Shown here in pieces: positions 56,622-64,000 of a DNA stretch of 64,000 nt. The notes under the pieces were generated by a model. The model was given only the letters and a program-made list of their open reading frames with translations, was not told the origin of the DNA and did not search any database. The stretch covers positions 62,001 to 126,000 of the forward strand of contig JANXZG010000053.1 of the NCBI GenBank assembly GCA_025355645.1, read 5' to 3'. The translations under genes and the position numbers were made by a program. Numbering within the stretch: the first letter of the stretch is position 1; each line of letters opens with the position of its first letter. This stretch comes from Gammaproteobacteria bacterium. Lineage in GTDB: Bacteria; Pseudomonadota; Gammaproteobacteria; Steroidobacterales; Steroidobacteraceae.

Positions 56622-57329
56622 ATGCCGGCTCACGAACATGCCTACCAGGACCTGCTCGCGGCACTGGCGGGCGCATTCCGGTCGCTGAAGGATCCGGACT
56701 GTGCGGGACTGCTGGGCCCGCGGGTGCCGGGGGGCACCCTGACGCAGGGCGCGCGCGTGCCGGGCACGAGCCTCGAGCTTGAGCCCGCGCTAGCTGCATT
56801 CAATCTCGGCGCGATGATGAACGGCGCTGCGCTCGCGGCGATCCTGCCAGTGGCCGATTATCTTGCGCGCAAGGCCCACAATGAAGCGAGTGCGCCGCTG
56901 CGGGTCAGCGATGTGCTGGCCGCCATGCATCAGGCGCGAGCAAACCTGCGAAGCGAGTGCGCCATTGCGGGCGTCATGCACCTGCTCGGCGCCGGTGTCG
57001 ACGAGCTCTCTGCGGCCATGCAACTGGATCGTCCGGCGCACCCTGGCGCGAGCGCGGGCCGCCGGGCTTGTGCGGAAGCCGCGGCCTATGCCGTGCAGGT
57101 CTCTTTTCAGGTCATGGGTCGCGCATCCCCTGCGTCGCTCAAGATTCACAGGCCCGCGGCGCCCGAGGTGCCACGTGGGTGTGCATTGCATCAGGATTTT
57201 GCCGCAAGCGTTGACGCGTTATTTCCGGTAAGGCAGGCGGCGCTGATCCACCTGCGCATTGCTGACCGTGCGAGCGTGGGCGCGATGCCGGTGCATGAAT
57301 TTGTCGCGCTGCTGGTCCGCAATGGCTGA
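56622..57329 (+). CDS. degenerate MmgE/PrpD-like protein
   Basis: 235 residues. Segments similar to the 2-methylcitrate dehydratase (PrpD/MmgE) fold are visible: LEPALAAFNLGAMMNGAALAAILPVADYLARK and LRVSDVLAAMHQA. The intervening W-D-x-N-D...H-P-S-D segment, which carries active-site residues in true PrpD, is missing, and the chain is about half the usual 450-480 residues. It is likely non-catalytic or a fragment that is still translated, as the frame is open and overlaps rsmG by 8 nt. Confidence 0.55.
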   Translation: MPAHEHAYQDLLAALAGAFRSLKDPDCAGLLGPRVPGGTLTQGARVPGTSLELEPALAAFNLGAMMNGAALAAILPVADYLARKAHNEASAPLRVSDVLAAMHQARANLRSECAIAGVMHLLGAGVDELSAAMQLDRPAHPGASAGRRACAEAAAYAVQVSFQVMGRASPASLKIHRPAAPEVPRGCALHQDFAASVDALFPVRQAALIHLRIADRASVGAMPVHEFVALLVRNG

Positions 57330-57981
57330 CGCGGTGGCGCCGGGGTCCGAACGCTCGCTGCTCGCCGCCGGCGCGCAGGAGCTCGGGTTCGCCATGAGCG
57401 AGGCGCAGCAGGTGGCGCTGTTGCAATTGGTCGATGCACTGGAGCAGGGCAATGCGCTCTTTAACCTGACTGCGATCCGTGACCGGCCCGGCATGCTGCG
57501 CAAGCACGTGCTCGACAGCCTGAGCCTGCAAGGTTTCCTGCATGGCCAGCGCGTGGCGGACGTCGGCACCGGCGCCGGCTTTCCCGGGCTGCCGCTCGCG
57601 ATCATGAACCCGTCCCGCCGGTTCGCGCTGATCGAGGCGACCGGGAAAAAAGCGCGCTTCGTCATGCAGGCCGCCGCCGAGCTCGGGCTTCAGAATGTCG
57701 AGATCGTCAACCAGCGCGCGGAGAACTACCGGCCGGAGCAGTTATTCGATACGGTGGTCGCCCGCGCGCTGTCCTCGCTCGCAGCGTTTATCGCGTTCGC
57801 GGGACACCTGTGCGCAGCGGACGGCCGGCTGCTCGCGATGAAGGGCAAGCGGCCGCAGGAGGAGCTCGGCGCAATGCCGCGCGGCTTCCGGGTGCTGGCC
57901 GTGCACCGTCTGCGCGTGCCGGGACTGACCGACGAGCGGCACCTGGTCGAGATCGTGCGCACTAGCGGCGGCGGCCGATGA
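57322..57981 (+). CDS. rsmG: 16S rRNA (guanine527-N7)-methyltransferase RsmG
   Basis: 219 residues. The family start includes NLTAIRDRPGMLRKHVLDSL, the SAM motif VADVGTGAGFPGLPLAI, and the downstream FDTVVARALSSLAAF block; the end KGKRPQEEL is typical. The start ATG at 57322 overlaps the previous gene by 8 nt. In many gammaproteobacteria parA and parB follow; here a convergent transporter gene does, overlapping by 20 nt. Confidence 0.95.
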   Translation: MADAVAPGSERSLLAAGAQELGFAMSEAQQVALLQLVDALEQGNALFNLTAIRDRPGMLRKHVLDSLSLQGFLHGQRVADVGTGAGFPGLPLAIMNPSRRFALIEATGKKARFVMQAAAELGLQNVEIVNQRAENYRPEQLFDTVVARALSSLAAFIAFAGHLCAADGRLLAMKGKRPQEELGAMPRGFRVLAVHRLRVPGLTDERHLVEIVRTSGGGR

Positions 57982-58858
57982 ACAGGATGCCGATGCCGCT
58001 CATCACGACGAATGCGGCAAACCACTCCCACCTCGACACCTGCTCGGCGCCGAAGGTAACCCCGAGCAACAGCGCGACAATAGGGTTGACCAGAGAGTAA
58101 CTCGCGGCAAGGCTTGGCGTGGTGCGCTCGAGCAGCACCATGTACGCGCTGAATGCCACTAGCGAGCCGAACACGACCAGGTAAACCCAGCTGACCCAGG
58201 GGCCGGCCGCTGTCGGCAGGATCCAGGATTCGCCCCGGATCGCCGATACGGCCAGCAGCGAGACGCCGCCACAAAGCATCTCGGTCGCAAAGCCGGTGGG
58301 ACCCGGCGCAAGCGCAAAGCCGCGTTGCGAGAGCACGCTGCCGAGTGTCCAACCACTGACCCCGAGGCTGATCGCGAGCAATCCGGCCGGGGAGGCGTGC
58401 AAGCCGGCGCCCTGCGTCAGCATCACGACGCCGCTGAGGCCGACGCCGACCGCGAGCAGCTCCGTGCGGCGCGGATAGATGCCGAAGGGTAGGTTCATGA
58501 TAACCAGCAGCAGCGGCATCACGGCAATGAAGGACACCACGAGGCCGGAGGCGATGGTCTGCTCGGCGTAGGCGACCCCGCCCATACCGCCGCATAACAT
58601 CAGCGTGCCGATCAGCATCGCATTGCCCCACTGGCGCAAAGTAGGCAGGCGCGCGCCGCGCGCAAGCTGCCAGGCCAGTAGTAAACCGCCGGCCGCGAAA
58701 AAGCGCGTGGCCATCATGAAATACGGTGCGAATCCGGCCAGTGCAAAACGGATCACGAGATAAGTCGAGCCCCAGACCAGCCAGGTTGAGGCGAGGCAGA
58801 ACACCACGAGCGGCGAGAGCGAATTGCGGCGGGATGGTAAGACGGCAGCGTCGTTCAT
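57962..58858 (-). CDS. EamA-family (DMT) transporter
   Basis: 298 residues with ten hydrophobic helices in two EamA repeats (WLVWGSTYLVIRFALAG, the second repeat with SQRGFALAPGPTGFATEMLCGG). Members export amino acids, metabolites or drugs; YedA/RhaT-like proteins are relatives. The first repeat shows the common SWGS-type motif (VWGSTYLVIR). Divergent from the cyclase gene with 108 nt between. Confidence 0.9.
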   Translation of the reverse strand: MNDAAVLPSRRNSLSPLVVFCLASTWLVWGSTYLVIRFALAGFAPYFMMATRFFAAGGLLLAWQLARGARLPTLRQWGNAMLIGTLMLCGGMGGVAYAEQTIASGLVVSFIAVMPLLLVIMNLPFGIYPRRTELLAVGVGLSGVVMLTQGAGLHASPAGLLAISLGVSGWTLGSVLSQRGFALAPGPTGFATEMLCGGVSLLAVSAIRGESWILPTAAGPWVSWVYLVVFGSLVAFSAYMVLLERTTPSLAASYSLVNPIVALLLGVTFGAEQVSRWEWFAAFVVMSGIGILFIGRRR

Positions 58859-58966
58859 CAGACTCCAGGGCAGTGCGAATCAGGCTAAGGCGCGAGCGAT
58901 ACGGGACCCGCATTCTATAGATAATGGTGTATAGTTTTTCGGCAGCGAACATGAGCACCGAAATCC

Positions 58967-60298
58967 ATGTCGGGTGAGGGCGGAAAAGACGCATCGGCCG
59001 AACCTTCTGCGCTGCCCTCGCTGTTCGGCGAGATCATCGGGCATGCGCCGATCGGCGTTGCCGTGATTGACTTCGATGGCCGGTACCGCTCGGTCAATCC
59101 CGCTTACTGCAAGATGTACGACTATGGCGAGAGTGAACTGATCGGCCGCAGCTTCACGATGGTCCTGCCCGTGGAGGAGCGCGAGCTGATCCTGGCCCGT
59201 CACCAGGCCTTCCTGACCGAGGGCGGTACGCTGAAAGGCGAGTTTGCGGTGCTGCGCCATGACGGCGTGACGCTGCATATCGTGGCCGAGTCGGTCAAGA
59301 TTCCGGGCGATAATGGCCGCGGCCTGCGCCTCGCCTATGTGGTCGATGTCACGGCCTATAAGCACCTGGAAGAATCGCTGCGCAACGTCGCCAATACCTA
59401 CCGCACGCTGTTCGAGACCGTGCCCCAGGGCATCATCTATTACGATCTTCGCGGCAATGTCGCGACCGCAAACCCGGCGGCGCTGCGGATCCTGGAAGTC
59501 GAGTTTGCCGACCTGATCGGCAAGAACAACCGCGCCTGGGCCTGGCAGTTCACCGATATCGGGGGCAAGCCGATCGTCGCTGATAATTTTCCGAGCAACA
59601 TCGCGATTCGGACCGGCAAGCCGGTGCGCGGCACGGTGATGGGATTCGATACCTCGAAGCGCGGCCGCACCTGGATCGAGGTCAGCGCGGTGCCGCTGGT
59701 CAAGGACGGCAAGCTCGACCAGGTCTATACCTGCTTCGAGGACATCACCGAGCGGGTGATCCTCGGGCGTGCGCTGGAACAAAAGGCCACGATGGATTTC
59801 CTGACCGGCGTCGCCAACCGCGCCTCCGTCATCGACCAGCTCGGCGCCGAATGGGATCGCAAACGGCGAAACCCCGACCATCATTGCGCGGTGCTGCTGC
59901 TGGACCTCGATTTTTTCAAGCAGATCAACGATAGCCTGGGCCATGCCGCGGGTGATGCGGTGTTGAAGCACGTCTCGGCGCTGCTGACCGAGGCGGTACG
60001 CAGCGCCGATCTGGTCGGGCGCATGGGCGGGGAGGAATTCATCGTGCTGCTGCGCGGGACCGCCCTTGCCAGCGCGTTTGCCCTGGCCAAGCGCATGTGC
60101 GAACGCGTGGCGGCGCGCGCCACCGATTTCGAGGGAACGCCCATCGCGACCACGATCAGCATTGGCGCCAGTGTCTTACGCATGGACGATGCCAGCATCG
60201 ACGAGGTGCTCGCGCGTGCCGATCATGCGCTGTATGCCGCGAAAGACGCGGGGCGCAATCGCGCCCTGGTGCACGCCGACCCGCGGGCCTCCGACTGA
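58967..60298 (+). CDS. PAS-PAS-GGDEF diguanylate cyclase
   Basis: 443 residues. PAS 1 (about 20-130: IGVAVIDFDGRYRSVNPAYC) and PAS 2 (about 140-260: IIYYDLRGNVATANPAAL) are followed by the GGDEF domain with GGEEF near residue 354. RSAD five residues before it is an intact inhibitory I-site, so the enzyme is likely product-regulated. No membrane helix. It synthesises cyclic di-GMP, opposing the EAL protein at the window start. An AT-rich -10-like region precedes it. Confidence 0.93.
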   Translation: MSGEGGKDASAEPSALPSLFGEIIGHAPIGVAVIDFDGRYRSVNPAYCKMYDYGESELIGRSFTMVLPVEERELILARHQAFLTEGGTLKGEFAVLRHDGVTLHIVAESVKIPGDNGRGLRLAYVVDVTAYKHLEESLRNVANTYRTLFETVPQGIIYYDLRGNVATANPAALRILEVEFADLIGKNNRAWAWQFTDIGGKPIVADNFPSNIAIRTGKPVRGTVMGFDTSKRGRTWIEVSAVPLVKDGKLDQVYTCFEDITERVILGRALEQKATMDFLTGVANRASVIDQLGAEWDRKRRNPDHHCAVLLLDLDFFKQINDSLGHAAGDAVLKHVSALLTEAVRSADLVGRMGGEEFIVLLRGTALASAFALAKRMCERVAARATDFEGTPIATTISIGASVLRMDDASIDEVLARADHALYAAKDAGRNRALVHADPRASD

Positions 60299-60300
60299 CC

Positions 60301-61953
60301 ATGAGACCACCCGACTGCGCAAAAAAATGGCTTGCCCGTACAATCGCCGCGACCGTATGCGCTGCGAGCGCCGCCGCCGCACAAGCTGCGCCCGCCGCGC
60401 CGCAGCTGATCGTCGCGATCTCGATCGACCAGTTCTCGGCGGATCTTTTCGCGATGTACCGTCCGCTGTTTACGGCAGGCCTGCGACGCCTGTCGGGCGG
60501 TGCCGTGTTCCCGTCCGGGTACCAGAGCCATGCGGCGACCGAAACCTGCCCGGGACATTCGACGATCCTGACGGGCGCGCATCCGGCGCGCACCGGCATC
60601 ATCGCCAACGAATGGATCGACCAGGGCGTCGAGCGCGCGGACAAGCAGGTCTACTGTGCTGAGGATCCGCGCGTGGCCGGCTCGAGTTCCTCGCACTACA
60701 GCGTATCCGCGGTCAACCTGAAGGTGCCGACCCTCGGCGACCGGCTCAAGAATCAGGACCCGCGCAGCCGGGTCGTGGCGGTCGCCGGCAAGGACCGCGC
60801 CGCGGTCATGATGGGCGGGCACCTGATCGATGACGCCTGGTTCTGGGACGGGCATGCCTACGTCACGCTGCCGCTATCCGCGCAGGCCACCCCGCCGATC
60901 GTAGCGGCCGTCAACGAACGCGTCGCACTCGCGATCGCACATCCGGTGCCACCCGCCCTGCCGGCCGCCTGCCGTTCGCGCTCCGTGCCGGTGGCGGTCG
61001 GCGATCATGCGGTGGGCACGTTGCAGAGGCGAGCGGCGGGTGATTTCAAGGCCTTTCGAACCTCACTGGAATTTGACCGGGCCACCACCGACATTGCGAT
61101 CGAGCTGATCAGGACGATGCGCCTGGGCGAGGGTCAGGCCATCGACCTGATCGCGATCGGGCTGTCCGCAACCGATTACGTGGGCCACACCTTCGGCACC
61201 GACGGCGCGGAGATGTGCGCGCAGATACTGGGCGTGGACCAGAATGTCGGCCGGATCCTGGCCGCGCTCGATGCGGGCCGCACTCCGTATGTCCTGGTCC
61301 TGACGGCGGACCATGGCGGGCTTGACCTGCCGGAACGAAATCGCCTGCGCGGCATCGGCTCCGCCGCGCGCGCCGATGAAGCGCTCGATGCCGATCGCAT
61401 CGGCAAGGCGATCGCCGCTGAATTCGGCCTGCCGGGATCGGCACTGCTCGGCACCGGGTACTTTGGCGATATCTACCTGTCGCGCCAGATCCCAGCGGAC
61501 CTCAAGGCTAAGGTACTCGCGCGCGCGCGCGAGCTCTACCAGGCGCAGCCGCAGGTCGCCGGCGTGTACAGCGCGGCCGAGCTGGGCGCGCTGCCGGCGC
61601 CTTCAGGCCCTGCCAGTGACTGGTCATTGCCTGAACGCCTGCATGCAAGCTTTGATGCGACGCGCTCCGGCGATCTGCTCGTGGCGCCGGTGCCGTATGT
61701 CACGATGCTGCCGCTCTCGTCCGGATTCGTCGCGCATCATGGCTCGCCATGGAACTATGACCGGCGCGTGCCGATTTTATTTTATTGGCCGGGCATGGCC
61801 GGGTTCGAGCAGGTCCTTCCGGTCGAGACCGTCGATATCCTGCCGACGCTCGCGGCGCTGATCGGCCTGGCTGTACCCAGCGCGCAGATCGATGGCCGCT
61901 GCCTCGATCTGGATCCAGGCCCGGCGGACACCTGTGCGCACGGCGCGCCCTGA
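60301..61953 (+). CDS. exported alkaline phosphatase-superfamily protein (PafA/nucleotide pyrophosphatase-like)
   Basis: 550 residues. Signal peptide at the N-terminus (ends near AAQAAP). Metal sites: SIDQF (Asp near 42), ATETCPGHST with the nucleophilic Thr near 81, ATDYVGHTFG, TADHGG, and a late HHGSPWNYD. The Thr nucleophile and the P-G-H-S motif fit PafA-type phosphatases. It begins 2 nt after the cyclase stop, so they are probably coupled. It probably frees phosphate from periplasmic monoesters. Confidence 0.85.
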   Translation: MRPPDCAKKWLARTIAATVCAASAAAAQAAPAAPQLIVAISIDQFSADLFAMYRPLFTAGLRRLSGGAVFPSGYQSHAATETCPGHSTILTGAHPARTGIIANEWIDQGVERADKQVYCAEDPRVAGSSSSHYSVSAVNLKVPTLGDRLKNQDPRSRVVAVAGKDRAAVMMGGHLIDDAWFWDGHAYVTLPLSAQATPPIVAAVNERVALAIAHPVPPALPAACRSRSVPVAVGDHAVGTLQRRAAGDFKAFRTSLEFDRATTDIAIELIRTMRLGEGQAIDLIAIGLSATDYVGHTFGTDGAEMCAQILGVDQNVGRILAALDAGRTPYVLVLTADHGGLDLPERNRLRGIGSAARADEALDADRIGKAIAAEFGLPGSALLGTGYFGDIYLSRQIPADLKAKVLARARELYQAQPQVAGVYSAAELGALPAPSGPASDWSLPERLHASFDATRSGDLLVAPVPYVTMLPLSSGFVAHHGSPWNYDRRVPILFYWPGMAGFEQVLPVETVDILPTLAALIGLAVPSAQIDGRCLDLDPGPADTCAHGAP

Positions 61954-61989
61954 AGGCGCGTAGCAACCGGGCATGAACGCCAGTCACAC

Positions 61990-64000
61990 ATGACGTTAAA
62001 GGCAAAACTGATTGCGTGGGTCGTGGGCGTATTGCTGGCGCTGCTGCTGGTGGAGATTGGCGTCATCAGCGGCTTCCTGCTGCCACGCTTCGAGCAGATC
62101 GAAACCGGCAATGCCCAGGCCTCGATGCGGCGCATCGACTTGGGCGTTCAAAACGCGCTCGCCGGCCTCCGGGTGTCGGCGACCGACTGGGGTAACTGGG
62201 CGGATACCTACCGGTTCATGCAGGATCGCAACGCCGATTTTGCCAATGAGAACCTGAATGTTATTTCGATGAAGCAGCTGCACCTGACGATGCTTGCAAT
62301 CATCGATGCGAGCGGCGATATCGTCTGGTCCGACAGCCTCGATCCGGCCACCGAGAAATCGCTGAAGATCGACGTCCTGGATGGGCCGCAGCTGCCGGCC
62401 AGCTTTCCATGGCTCGAGAGCCTGCACGACGGTAAATCCCATGATGGCCTGATCGCGACGAACCAGGGCGCCATGCTCGCGGCGGTCGCGCCGATACTGA
62501 ACGGCTATGCGCAGGGACCGCTGCGCGGCCTGATGCTGATGGGGCGCCTGCTGACGATGACCGAGCTGAATGCGATCGGCCGCAGCGCGCAGACGGTGGT
62601 CAGTATCGAGGCGATCCATGATCCGAGCGGGCGCTTCTCACTGCCGCCGCCGCGCGGCGTGTACGCGGGCATCGGCGACCGCACGCTGGTCACGCATGAC
62701 ATGATGCAGATCTCGCGCACCTTCCACGATGTGTATGGTGATCCGGTCCTGTCGCTGAAGGTAAACATTCCGCGCGACATTTCCGCCAATGCCCGCTCGA
62801 CGATCGGCTATATGCTGGCGATCGTGACAGGCGTTTCGGCGGCATTGCTGCTGATCCTGCTGGGCGTCCTGAATCGTCTCACGGCGCGCATGGAGCGGGC
62901 CAAGGCCGACGCCGAGGCGGAGGCTGCGGCGAAGACCAGTTTCGTCGCCATCATGAGCCACGAGATCCGCACGCCCCTGAATGCGATCCTGGGGTTCACG
63001 CACCTGTGCCTGCAATCGGCGCTGAATCCGAAGCAGCTCGATTATCTGGCCAAGATCCAGCACGCGAGCTCGACGCTGATGCAGATCGTCAACGACATCC
63101 TGGATTTCTCCAAGCTGGAGGCGAACCTGGTCGAGCTCGAGGATGCGCCCTTTGCGCTGATGAGCGTGCTGACCGGCGTCGAATTCATTGTTGGCGACCA
63201 GGCTCGGCGCAAGGGCCTGAGCTTCTCGATCGAGCGCGCCTCCGATGTGCCCTCGGAGCTGCGCGGCGATGCATTGCGCCTGGAGCAGATCCTGCTGAAC
63301 CTCGTCAGCAATTCGGTCAAGTTCACTTCCAGCGGGTCCGTCGACATCAAGATCGCGGTCATCGCAACGGGCGCGCAGTCGGTGGAGCTGGAGTTTCGCA
63401 TCGTGGACACCGGTATCGGGCTCTCCGATGAGCAGATCGGCAGGCTGTTCCATGCGTTCACGCAGGCAGACAGCTCAACGACGCGCCAGTACGGCGGTAC
63501 TGGCTTGGGGCTTGCGATCTGCAAGAAGCTCGTGCAGGCAATGGGCGGGCGGATCTGGGCCGAGGGGCGCCTGGGCGAGGGCAGCCTGTTCGCGTTTACC
63601 GCGAAGTTCGGGCGCCTGCACACGGCGCTCGCGATGCCGCAGACGCTCGCGGAACCGCCGCTCGCGCCCGCAGGTCCCGCGATGGCCGATATCATGGCGA
63701 GCCTGAAGGGCGCCCGCATCCTGGTGGTCGAAGACAATGAATTCAACCAGCAGGTCATTGCCGAGTTGCTGGAGCAGGTCGGCGCGAGCGCAGCGCTCGC
63801 GGGCACGGGCGAGGACGCGCTACGCCAACTCTCGGGGGATCAGCGCTTTGATGCCGTGCTGATGGATGTGCAGATGCCCGACATGGATGGCTACGAGGCC
63901 ACGCGCGCGATCCGCGCGATGCCGGGGCATGAGCAGCTGATCGTGATTGCAATCACCGCAAACGCGACCCCGGAAGATCGCGCCCGCTGCCTCGAGGCCG
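61990..64000 (+). CDS. hybrid sensor histidine kinase with CHASE4-like domain (3' end outside window)
   Basis: At least 670 residues, open to the window end. An N-terminal membrane helix (about 7-30) is followed by a periplasmic CHASE4-like domain (ATDWGNWADTYRFM) and a second helix (about 275-300). The kinase core has SHEIRTPLNAILGFTH (His acceptor), then N and G boxes (LLNLVSNSVKFT, DTGIGLSD, GGTGLGLAI). A REC domain has VVEDNEFNQQV and Asp in VLMDVQMPDMDG. An Hpt domain or further regions may follow beyond the end. Ligand unknown. Confidence 0.9.
   Translation, partial: MTLKAKLIAWVVGVLLALLLVEIGVISGFLLPRFEQIETGNAQASMRRIDLGVQNALAGLRVSATDWGNWADTYRFMQDRNADFANENLNVISMKQLHLTMLAIIDASGDIVWSDSLDPATEKSLKIDVLDGPQLPASFPWLESLHDGKSHDGLIATNQGAMLAAVAPILNGYAQGPLRGLMLMGRLLTMTELNAIGRSAQTVVSIEAIHDPSGRFSLPPPRGVYAGIGDRTLVTHDMMQISRTFHDVYGDPVLSLKVNIPRDISANARSTIGYMLAIVTGVSAALLLILLGVLNRLTARMERAKADAEAEAAAKTSFVAIMSHEIRTPLNAILGFTHLCLQSALNPKQLDYLAKIQHASSTLMQIVNDILDFSKLEANLVELEDAPFALMSVLTGVEFIVGDQARRKGLSFSIERASDVPSELRGDALRLEQILLNLVSNSVKFTSSGSVDIKIAVIATGAQSVELEFRIVDTGIGLSDEQIGRLFHAFTQADSSTTRQYGGTGLGLAICKKLVQAMGGRIWAEGRLGEGSLFAFTAKFGRLHTALAMPQTLAEPPLAPAGPAMADIMASLKGARILVVEDNEFNQQVIAELLEQVGASAALAGTGEDALRQLSGDQRFDAVLMDVQMPDMDGYEATRAIRAMPGHEQLIVIAITANATPEDRARCLEA

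Noticed and set aside
57169..57184. parS-like GGTGCCACGTGGGTGT
   Set aside because: Only the central CCACGTGG agrees; outer arms do not, so it is not a third site.

Overview
The window is about 64 kb of GC-rich DNA from a gammaproteobacterial chromosome, and it spans the replication-origin neighbourhood. Its core is gyrB-recF-dnaN-dnaA on the minus strand and rpmH-rnpA-yidD-yidC-mnmE on the plus strand. mnmG and rsmG follow about 12.6 kb further on. The gene set (class I fumarase, cytochrome c4, TonB receptors, many exported hydrolases, molybdenum hydroxylase) fits a free-living aerobic lineage such as Nevskiales/Steroidobacterales. That placement is inference from gene content only. No rRNA, tRNA or CRISPR array was found. 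No stretch longer than 300 bases lacks a gene. The longest gap, 30497-30717, is the best candidate for oriC.

Left arm (1-24046): the 3' end of an EAL phosphodiesterase gene; a CcdA-like membrane protein with an exported thioredoxin; an ECF sigma factor with its anti-sigma; and a divergent SRAP protein. These are followed by a bufferin-type copper-metallophore cluster, bufA2-bufB-bufC on the minus strand. A metallopeptidase gene is coupled to its 3' end, and a DoxX gene lies close by on the other strand. Further on are a class C serine hydrolase, a MazEF pair, a two-subunit molybdenum hydroxylase, 5-formyl-THF cyclo-ligase, a TIR-TM-TPR protein, a nucleotidyltransferase plus small partner, a TetR-controlled PPOX/cupin pair, a Tat-exported FMN hydroxyacid oxidase carrying a CxxCH motif, a GNAT enzyme and an M1 aminopeptidase.

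Origin block (24057-36027): gyrB carries a 571-residue intein with a LAGLIDADG endonuclease, inserted directly before the Mg-binding DxDxD of the TOPRIM domain. Two parS sites lie here, one perfect and inside recF and one just downstream of recF, but no parAB follows rsmG. dnaA starts with TTG. The only canonical start for rnpA lies inside rpmH.

Accessory insert between mnmE and mnmG (36028-48618): an exported phospholipase C-type phosphoesterase with four N-terminal repeats; a decayed TonB receptor; and a tightly coupled minus-strand operon of TonB receptor, exported metallo-beta-lactamase-fold hydrolase, a protein gene broken by an in-frame amber codon, and a beta-propeller protein. A LytS/LytTR two-component system is divergent from that operon. 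A GST, a small membrane protein and class I fumarase follow.

Right arm (48619-64000): mnmG, glutathione peroxidase, cytochrome c4, an S9-family protein that has lost its catalytic Ser and His, an MBL hydrolase with a lipoprotein, an AcuI-type reductase, a degenerate MmgE/PrpD-like protein, rsmG, an EamA transporter, a PAS-GGDEF cyclase, an exported alkaline-phosphatase-superfamily enzyme and a CHASE4-type hybrid histidine kinase that runs off the end.
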